Made by a program: the position numbers and the translations under genes. A stretch of 10,599 nt of DNA, from NCBI GenBank assembly GCA_947384645.1, contig CANDHX010000034.1, forward strand, positions 1 through 10,599, given 5' to 3'. Shown piece by piece: positions 6,264 through 10,599 of this stretch (position 1 is the stretch's first letter; each line of letters opens with the position of its first letter). The notes below the pieces were generated by a model, which saw only the letters and a program-made list of their open reading frames with translations, was not told where the DNA came from and did no database searches. This stretch comes from an uncultured Mycoplasmatota bacterium (GTDB lineage Bacteria > Bacillota_I > Bacilli_A > RF39 > UBA660).

Positions 6264-6926
6264 ATGAAAAAAATATTCATTCTCATTCTATTCGTAGTTT
6301 TAGTTAGCGGTTGTACGCCGTTAGAGATGAGTTCGTACGATGTTATAATAAGTGAAGCCGTCACGAGCGATGTGAGCATATATAATACTTATAGAAAAGG
6401 ATATAAGTTCTATCTTCCTAAAGAATTAAATGTAAAAGAAACTTTAGAATATAACGAAGTCATTAAAAGGGGAGAATACGATTTTTATCTCTATATCGAT
6501 ATAGTGGGTTATTTAAATAAAGACGAGATAATATCATCAGAAAGTACAGAGAGCATCTATTTTAAAACTCTAGAACACGAAGGTAAAAAGGGTTATGCCA
6601 GAATAAAAAATCTAGAAAACGGAAAATATTTGGTTGAAATAGTTTACAATTATGCTAAAATAGAAGTGATAGTAGATGAAGAAGACATAAAGAAGTGTTT
6701 GGCTGATAGCATAATCGTTTTGTCTAGTATCAACTATAATGACTCATTTTTAAACAATTTGAGTGAGGAGAGTCTACTAAATTACAAGGAAGAAATGGTC
6801 GACATATTCCACAAAGATACGAGCAAAGAAAGCAGTTCAAATTTCTTACAAAAAATCGATGAATTAGATACATATCAAGGCGAAGAAAAGTTACCAGATT
6901 GGGATATTATAAAAGGAAGTGATTAA
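6264..6926 (+). CDS. Small lipoprotein, function unknown
   Basis: A 220-residue protein. ATG 6264 is chosen for its AGGTGA (6254-6259 region) and because it begins exactly at a signal peptide. Residues 1-17 are M-K-K, a hydrophobic core and the lipobox V-S-G-C with Cys17, so the protein should be lipidated by Lgt, cleaved by LspA and anchored outside the membrane. After that comes a compact alternating beta/charged region (about 40-155: S-I-Y-N-T-Y-R-K-G-Y-K-F-Y-L-P, Y-D-F-Y-L-Y-I-D-I, K-Y-L-V-E-I-V-Y-N-Y-A-K-I-E-V-I-V) and an acidic, Ser-rich, probably flexible C-terminus (about 160-220). No known domain is recognised. It is the first gene of a four-gene operon; the next ATG begins 1 base after its stop, so an envelope role shared with those membrane proteins is inferred. 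Confidence 0.85.
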   Translation: MKKIFILILFVVLVSGCTPLEMSSYDVIISEAVTSDVSIYNTYRKGYKFYLPKELNVKETLEYNEVIKRGEYDFYLYIDIVGYLNKDEIISSESTESIYFKTLEHEGKKGYARIKNLENGKYLVEIVYNYAKIEVIVDEEDIKKCLADSIIVLSSINYNDSFLNNLSEESLLNYKEEMVDIFHKDTSKESSSNFLQKIDELDTYQGEEKLPDWDIIKGSD

Positions 6927-6927
6927 G

Positions 6928-8055
6928 ATGGGATTGTTTGGAAAGTTAAAAGAAATTCTATTCGACGAAGAAACCGTCGAAATTCCTGTCATCACGAAAG
7001 ATGAGGAAGAAGCGAAGGCTCCTAAAAAGAAGGTCAAAGTCGAAGAAATAGATGAAAAAACCAAAAGGCTCAACAAAATCGACGATGACGTCATAATAGA
7101 AAAAATCGAAACGCCTAAAAGACACGTCAAAACCGAAGAAGATACATTCGATATGCCTAAGTTAAAGGAAGAAGCGAGAGAAGAGAGAAGAAGCTCCAAT
7201 TTCACTTTTCCGATATTTGGAGATGACGAGAAAGAAATCGTTACCGAGAAAAGGAGCAATTCTACTAAGAAGGTTGTGGCTTTAAAAGACGAAGAGGAAG
7301 AAGTCGAAAAGAAAAAGCAACCAGCAAAGGAAGCGAGAAGAGAAAGCGGATTTACTAATGCATACGATTACAGTTATGGGAAATATAAGGGAGACTATAA
7401 GTCTAGCAGAGAGAGCAACCACGAATTAATCACGAAGTCTTTAGAGATGAAAGAAGAACGCAAAGCTTTCACTCCTAGTCCAATAATCTCGCCTGTATAC
7501 GGAGTATTAAACGAAAATTATAAAAAAGAGGACATAAAGAGCAAAAATGAGACCAAAATAGATTATGATAAGAACCGTTTAGATTTAGATAGCGTAAGAA
7601 GAAAAGCATATGGCACTTTGGAAGATGAAATAGAAATATCTTTGAGTAAGCCGGAAGAACAAGAAGAAACTTTTGAGATAAAAGATGAAGAAGTAGAAAT
7701 CTTAAACGACGAAGGCATCAGCATAAACGATTTGCTTATCGATAGTGAAAGCGATGAATCTAATGAAGAGATTATCGAAGAAGCCGAGAATAATCAAGAA
7801 CTTTTAGAAGAAGCAGTCGACGAACAATTCGACATGGAAGAAGAAGTAAAAGATAAACAAAACGAAGAGGATATAATACCTCCTAGTCATAAGATTGGAG
7901 TAGCCGAAGCGAGAGAAGAGAGAAAACCTATACCTCGCAAAGAAAGAAGTGTGTCTCCAGTCAAAAAAGATGAAAGTGTTCATAAGGAAGCTATTGGAGA
8001 AGAAGATTTATTCGATTTGATAGATTCGTTATATGAAGGAAAGGATGAAGAATAA
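6928..8055 (+). CDS. Long acidic, intrinsically disordered protein with isolated Pro/Ser-Pro motif
   Basis: A 375-residue protein. ATG 6928 has AAAGGA (6912-6917) upstream and gives an M-G-L-F-G-K-L-K-E-I-L-F start, a short amphipathic helix like membrane-targeting N-termini of SepF-type division proteins (analogy only). Almost all the rest is Glu/Asp/Lys/Arg-rich with few hydrophobic residues, so disordered. Order-promoting islands stand out: F-T-F-P-I-F (92-97), Y-D-Y-S-Y-G-K-Y (147-153), A-F-T-P-S-P-I-I-S-P-V-Y-G-V-L-N-E-N-Y (180-198) and a C-terminal E-D-L-F-D-L-I-D-S-L-Y (359-369). They look like short linear binding motifs spaced along a tether. E-A-R-E-E-R occurs twice. No enzyme domain is present. 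The gene overlaps the next by one base (TAATG), in an operon with a lipoprotein, a DUF948-like and a YtxH-like protein, so a cytosolic adaptor at the membrane, perhaps for envelope assembly or division, is inferred. Confidence 0.8.
   Translation: MGLFGKLKEILFDEETVEIPVITKDEEEAKAPKKKVKVEEIDEKTKRLNKIDDDVIIEKIETPKRHVKTEEDTFDMPKLKEEAREERRSSNFTFPIFGDDEKEIVTEKRSNSTKKVVALKDEEEEVEKKKQPAKEARRESGFTNAYDYSYGKYKGDYKSSRESNHELITKSLEMKEERKAFTPSPIISPVYGVLNENYKKEDIKSKNETKIDYDKNRLDLDSVRRKAYGTLEDEIEISLSKPEEQEETFEIKDEEVEILNDEGISINDLLIDSESDESNEEIIEEAENNQELLEEAVDEQFDMEEEVKDKQNEEDIIPPSHKIGVAEAREERKPIPRKERSVSPVKKDESVHKEAIGEEDLFDLIDSLYEGKDEE
7171..7189 (+). repeat. 19-bp direct repeat encoding EAREER, second copy at 7906-7924
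   Basis: Bases 7171-7189 and 7906-7924 are identical over 19 bases, in the same reading frame of the disordered protein, encoding E-A-R-E-E-R (residues 82-87 and 327-332). A degenerate third copy begins at 7330 (E-A-R-R-E-S). Either an internal duplication remnant or a reused charged motif. Confidence 0.6.
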
Positions 8056-8360
8056 TGTTAGAGTTTTTGGAAGTCTATTTGCCTATCGTAATCTATGTTT
8101 TGTTGATTATTTTATTGGTAATTGGCATAGTATTAGGTGTAAGAGTACTAAGTGCTATGGATAAAGTCGATGAAGTCTTGGATAACGTCGAAAAAAAAGT
8201 AAACAGCCTAAATGGTCTATTCGGCGTAATCGATTTTACAACCGATAAAATTTCAGCTTTTTCCGATAGGGTTGTCGATTTAGTTAGCGGATTTATCGGA
8301 AAAATAGGCAAAAGAAAAAAAACTAAGTACGTAGAAAGTGAGGATGAATTTTATGAGTAA
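8055..8360 (+). CDS. DUF948/YtxG-like single-pass membrane protein
   Basis: A 101-residue protein whose ATG overlaps the previous stop (TAATG, 8053-8057), with AAGGA at 8041-8045. One N-terminal TM helix (about 8-32, G-I-V-L-G-V-R at its end) is followed by an amphipathic coiled-coil-like helix (M-D-K-V-D-E-V-L-D-N-V-E-K-K-V-N-S-L-N, 35-53), a second helix with a Thr-Thr-Asp-Lys turn, a basic patch (G-K-R-K-K-T-K, 85-91) and an acidic tail. This is the DUF948 plan, as in B. subtilis YtxG, and YtxH follows, as in the B. subtilis ytxGHJ operon. The molecular function of DUF948 proteins is not established. The coding region overlaps the next gene by 8 bases. The neighbour is the strongest support for the family call. 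Confidence 0.75.
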   Translation: MLEFLEVYLPIVIYVLLIILLVIGIVLGVRVLSAMDKVDEVLDNVEKKVNSLNGLFGVIDFTTDKISAFSDRVVDLVSGFIGKIGKRKKTKYVESEDEFYE

Positions 8361-8790
8361 AGAAAAGAAACACGGATTAGGAACATTATTAGCAGGCATG
8401 GGAATTGGTGTAGGTCTAGGAGTGTTGTTTGCTCCTCAAAGTGGAGAGAAAACGAGACGTGACTTGAAAAAGAAAATGGACGAGTTGATTGCTTATCTAA
8501 AGGGATTAGACTACAACGAAGTAAAAGACAATTTAATAGAAAAAGTCGAGAATTTAAAGCAGGAATTAGCAGATTTAGACAAAGAAAAGGTTTTAGAAAT
8601 AGCTAAAATAAAGGCAGAAGAAATCAAAACTAAAGCTGAAGAACTTTACGAGTCTGCTGTTGCTCAAGGTAAACCAGTAGTAGAGAAAGCTGCTAGGGAT
8701 ATAAAAGCTAAGACTGTCGAAGTTTTAAAAGGTATGATTGCAAAACTCGAAGAAGAGGAAAAACCTCATAAAAAAATTAAAAAAGCCTAA
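8353..8790 (+). CDS. ytxH: YtxH-like protein
   Basis: A 145-residue protein starting at ATG 8353 (GAGGA at 8340-8344, 8 bases upstream) and overlapping the previous gene by 8 bases. The N-terminus carries the YtxH hallmark: a Gly-rich hydrophobic segment (8-26, G-L-G-T-L-L-A-G-M-G-I-G-V-G-L-G-V-L-F) followed by A-P-Q-S-G-E-K-T-R-R-D-L (27-38). The rest is a long charged helix, probably coiled coil, with A-K-I-K-A-E-E-I-K-T-K-A-E-E-L-Y repeats (84-99) and a basic tail. In Bacillus, YtxH is general-stress associated and membrane located by its Gly-rich helix; exact function is unknown. It closes the lipoprotein operon and is followed directly by an intrinsic terminator. Confidence 0.88.
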   Translation: MSKEKKHGLGTLLAGMGIGVGLGVLFAPQSGEKTRRDLKKKMDELIAYLKGLDYNEVKDNLIEKVENLKQELADLDKEKVLEIAKIKAEEIKTKAEELYESAVAQGKPVVEKAARDIKAKTVEVLKGMIAKLEEEEKPHKKIKKA

Positions 8791-8798
8791 TCGAATAG

Positions 8799-8824
8799 AG
8801 TCCTTCTTTTGAGGGGCTTTTTTT
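8799..8824 (+). terminator. Intrinsic terminator of the lipoprotein-ytxH operon
   Basis: Stem 8799-8806 paired with 8811-8818 (8 bp, two G-U pairs, TTTT loop), followed by T at 8819-8824. An alternative longer outer pairing exists between AAAAAAGCC (8779-8787) and GGCTTTTTT (8815-8823). Confidence 0.85.
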
Positions 8825-8835
8825 ATGCTACTTAT

Positions 8836-8864
8836 TTGACAAGTTCAATTATTTGTGCTAGAAT
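8836..8864 (+). promoter_or_regulatory. Strong sigma-A promoter of the tandem paralog array
   Basis: Consensus TTGACA (8836-8841), 17-bp spacer, TAGAAT (8859-8864) with TG at 8856-8857 (extended -10). The start near 8871 leaves about 19 bases to the GTG at 8890. It is the closest match to the consensus -35 in the window. Confidence 0.85.
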
Positions 8865-8870
8865 AAGCAC
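8855..8870. promoter_or_regulatory. Inverted repeat around the -10 box, candidate operator
   Basis: GTGCT (8855-8859) and AGCAC (8866-8870) form a perfect 5-bp inverted repeat with a 6-base spacer containing most of the -10 box. A dimeric repressor bound there would block the polymerase. The arms are short, so chance cannot be excluded. Confidence 0.35.
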
Positions 8871-8889
8871 CATTTAAGGGGGTTTTATT

Positions 8890-9636
8890 GTGAAGGATAA
8901 GTTTAATAAGTTAGTATATCAGCTTAAAACAGGGATAAATTCAAAAGAAGTTGAAAAGAATGCTGTAAAAAGGAGCTTAGAAAAAAATATTAAAAGAAAT
9001 ACTTCCCTATCTTATGAATGTAAGGAAGTAGATAAGGATATCAAATCTTTGGGTAAAGAACTAAAAACGTATGCCAATTACCGCATTTTAAAAGTTCTTT
9101 ATCCTGTATTGTCTATTTGTACAATTGGTGCATATCTTTATGTTTTAACGACTTGTGCTTCGTTTATCGGATTAGGTCTTATAGGAGCATCTCTACTTAA
9201 AAATGTGCTCTTTGCTAGCATCGGTGCCCTAGACATTGCAAGTTCTAGTTACTTAGCAGCAAAAATCCAAATATCTTTGGGGAGAAGTTTAATAAAGAGC
9301 AGAAATGTATTTAAAAAATATTCGTGTATAGAAGACATAAAAAGCGTTATTTTTTTAAAAAAAGAGAAAAAGAAGGCACTAGAATTAGAAAGAGCTTTGC
9401 TCAATGCCAGCAAAGACGTTCTATCAAACAGACTTTCTTCTATAGATGAAGAAATAAAGAGTTTGAATGCGAGATTGGATTTTGCCAACAATAGATTTGC
9501 AAACGATATCGATATAAAAGATAGTTCTAATTGCATTTATGAAAATACAGAAAAAGACAATGTCAACGAGAGAGTTAAAGAAATAGTTTTAAGTTATAGA
9601 AACGGTTTCGTCATGAAACCTAGAGTTAGAAGATAA
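8890..9636 (+). CDS. Coiled-coil/two-TM/coiled-coil protein, first paralog of a tandem array
   Basis: A 248-residue protein starting at GTG 8890 with AAGGGGG (8876-8882) 7 bases upstream. Layout: N-terminal charged helix (about 5-60, including I-N-S-K-E at 16-20), TM1 about 67-89 ending Y-V-L-T-T-C-A, TM2 about 92-124, then a C-terminal charged helix (F-K-K-Y-S at 141-145; heptads 160-203, S-S-I-D-E-E-I-K-S-L-N-A-R-L) and a basic tail. The two membrane helices form a hairpin, so both coiled coils lie on one side; positive residues after each helix suggest the cytosol. There is no signal peptide, enzyme motif or known domain that I recognise. It aligns without gaps over residues 1-203 with the next gene. 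It could be a scaffold, a membrane-shaping protein or a toxin/defence partner; none is shown by the sequence. Confidence 0.85.
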   Translation: MKDKFNKLVYQLKTGINSKEVEKNAVKRSLEKNIKRNTSLSYECKEVDKDIKSLGKELKTYANYRILKVLYPVLSICTIGAYLYVLTTCASFIGLGLIGASLLKNVLFASIGALDIASSSYLAAKIQISLGRSLIKSRNVFKKYSCIEDIKSVIFLKKEKKKALELERALLNASKDVLSNRLSSIDEEIKSLNARLDFANNRFANDIDIKDSSNCIYENTEKDNVNERVKEIVLSYRNGFVMKPRVRR

Positions 9637-9651
9637 GGAAGAAGAGTATAT

Positions 9652-10404
9652 ATGAATTCTAACTTTAATGAAATGATTAAGATTTTGAAAGCAAGTATCA
9701 ATTCAAAAGAAAAAGAAAAAGAGAGCACTGAGTCCAGTTTAAAAACTTTATCTGATATAATCGATTGTGAAACTAGAGGTCGAGATGAACTACAAGGTGA
9801 AATACTCGAGTTAGAAAGCGATGCAAATGGCTATGAAAAGTGCAAAAAGGTTAATATTACCAGTATTTTAGCTTTATTAATCGAAGTATTATGTACTTTA
9901 TATGTTTTAAAGACTTGTGCTCCAGTAGGCTATCAATTTTTGAAAGATTTTAAGACTTTAGCAGATTTGGTATGGTTCTTAATTCCAAGTATCGGTTTTA
10001 TAGGAGCTTCGGCTATTTGTTATAAATCTACAAAAGCGACTTTTAAAATTTTTATGGATAATCGCAAATTACAAAAAAAATATGCAAGCCTAGAAGAGCT
10101 AGAAAAGAAGCTAGCAGCTAAAAGAGAAATGAAAATGGTGATCGATAGAAGGATTGCTATGTACAATGCCAATAAGGAAGGTTTAGAGAGAAAATTAGAA
10201 AAAATAGAATTCGATTTAAATACTTTACGTAAAAAATTGGACGAAACGACTAATTCATTCGTTCATGCAATGTCGACTTTAGAAGATGAGCATTTCGAAA
10301 GTATGTTAAACGAAGCTTACCTATTAGGACAAGTTTCAGAAGGTTTTGCTGAAATAGAAGGAGAAACACAAAAAGGTTTTTCTATTCAGCCTAAAGAGCA
10401 ATAG
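9652..10404 (+). CDS. Coiled-coil/two-TM/coiled-coil protein, second paralog of a tandem array
   Basis: A 250-residue protein, ATG 9652 with GGAAG/GAAGAG (9637-9646) upstream, 15 bases after the previous stop. Same plan as the first paralog with matching positions: I-N-S-K-E (16-20), TM1 about 69-88 ending Y-V-L-K-T-C-A (84-90), TM2 about 104-123, K-K-Y-A-S-L-E-E-L (142-150), and coiled coil E-G-L-E-R-K-L-E-K-I-E-F-D-L-N-T-L-R-K-K-L up to 203. Identity outside these islands is low, so the duplication is old or the copies diverge quickly; the register is nevertheless kept with no insertions, which suggests the spacing of helix, hairpin and helix is functional. The tails differ: this one is acidic (E-G-F-A-E-I-E-G-E-T) where the first is basic. 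Function unknown. Confidence 0.85.
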   Translation: MNSNFNEMIKILKASINSKEKEKESTESSLKTLSDIIDCETRGRDELQGEILELESDANGYEKCKKVNITSILALLIEVLCTLYVLKTCAPVGYQFLKDFKTLADLVWFLIPSIGFIGASAICYKSTKATFKIFMDNRKLQKKYASLEELEKKLAAKREMKMVIDRRIAMYNANKEGLERKLEKIEFDLNTLRKKLDETTNSFVHAMSTLEDEHFESMLNEAYLLGQVSEGFAEIEGETQKGFSIQPKEQ

Positions 10405-10437
10405 TAATTATTTATATATAAGAAAAGAAAAGTTTGT

Positions 10438-10563
10438 ATGAAAACTAAATTTGATAAAATGTTTAATCTTTTTAGAAAAAGATTAGACGCAAAAAGAGAA
10501 GAAAAAATAATTACAGAAGAGAGCATCAAATCTATCGATTCTAAATTGGAATCAGCTAAATAT
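10438..10563 (+). CDS. Third paralog of the array, 3' truncated by the contig end
   Basis: ATG 10438 begins 33 bases after the previous stop and runs in frame to the adapter boundary, giving 42 genuine residues. The start M-K-T-K-F-D-K-M and the segment R-L-D-A-K-R-E-E-K at about 15-23 line up with the start of the first paralog (M-K-D-K-F-N-K-L; I-N-S-K-E-V-E-K). Only the N-terminal coiled-coil part is present. The frame stays open through the adapter, so automated calling would append the artificial residues R-S-E-E-H-T-S-E-L-Q-S. The ribosome binding site is weak (AAAAG-rich). It is the same family by its N-terminus only; confidence is moderate because so little is visible. Confidence 0.6.
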
Positions 10564-10599
10564 AGATCGGAAGAGCACACGTCTGAACTCCAGTCACAA
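10564..10599 (+). other. Illumina TruSeq adapter sequence (assembly artefact)
   Basis: From 10564 the sequence begins AGATCGGAAGAGCACACG and continues through position 10597 as the standard 34-base TruSeq read adapter, followed by two unexplained A's that may be the start of an index. This is not genomic DNA. True sequence ends at or just before 10564; the first base or two of the adapter could also be genomic by chance. Confidence 0.97.

Noticed and set aside
6891..7259. Minus-strand Ser/Leu-rich frame, also similar frames at 379-594, 1551-1757, 6179-6379, 8093-8311 and 9249-9536
   Set aside because: All lie antisense to well-supported genes, lack ribosome binding sites and show the Ser/Leu/Phe-rich composition expected from the complement of Glu/Lys-rich coding DNA.
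10386..10580. Minus-strand frame starting MCSSDL
   Set aside because: Its start and first residues are translated adapter, and the rest is antisense to the paralog array.
1..10599. CRISPR array, tRNA, rRNA, insertion sequence or att site
   Set aside because: No regularly spaced repeats, tRNA cloverleaf, rRNA core sequence, transposase frame or flanking terminal repeats could be seen on either strand.

Overview
The window looks like an AT-rich member of the Bacilli (Firmicutes). The evidence is the set of lineage-typical genes (ylbD, ylbE, cse60, a ytgP-type murJ, trmB, a DUF948/ytxH pair), strong AGGAGG-like ribosome binding sites and sigma-A-type promoters with TATAAT boxes. TGA is used as a stop and Trp is TGG, so the standard bacterial code applies rather than the mycoplasma code. 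An uncultured gut-type Bacillota assembled from metagenomic reads would fit, but species cannot be read from the sequence. The last 36 bases are not genomic: they match an Illumina TruSeq adapter, so this is a raw contig end.

Layout. (1) 1-931: the 3' end of an unrecognised gene, then ylbD and ylbE, all on the plus strand. (2) 945-1376: a small four-helix membrane protein on the minus strand with its own promoter and terminator. (3) 1394-3137: an extended -10 promoter drives a two-gene operon, a small cytosolic protein overlapping a membrane-anchored leucine-rich-repeat/transglutaminase-like protein. (4) 3296-5202: a Cse60-like protein followed 1 base later by a MurJ/YtgP-type flippase. (5) 5167-5523: a coiled-coil, Asn/Met/Pro-rich small protein on the minus strand; its terminator hairpin lies inside the convergent murJ 3' end. 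(6) 5578-8824: trmB, then a four-gene operon of a lipoprotein, a long acidic disordered protein, a DUF948-like protein and a YtxH-like protein, closed by an intrinsic terminator. (7) 8836-10563: a very strong promoter with an inverted repeat around its -10 box drives a tandem family of at least three paralogous coiled-coil/two-TM/coiled-coil proteins; the third is cut by the contig end.

How the genes may work together. Most of the window concerns the cell envelope: lipid II flipping (murJ), a surface-facing transglutaminase-like enzyme, a lipoprotein, single-pass membrane proteins, and a cytosolic disordered protein that may recruit partners to the membrane. Three small families carry sporulation or coat labels (YlbD, YlbE by neighbourhood, Cse60), but no core sporulation gene is present. 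The least explained parts are the tandem paralog array, the LRR-transglutaminase protein and the disordered protein with its isolated Pro/Ser-Pro/Tyr motif.
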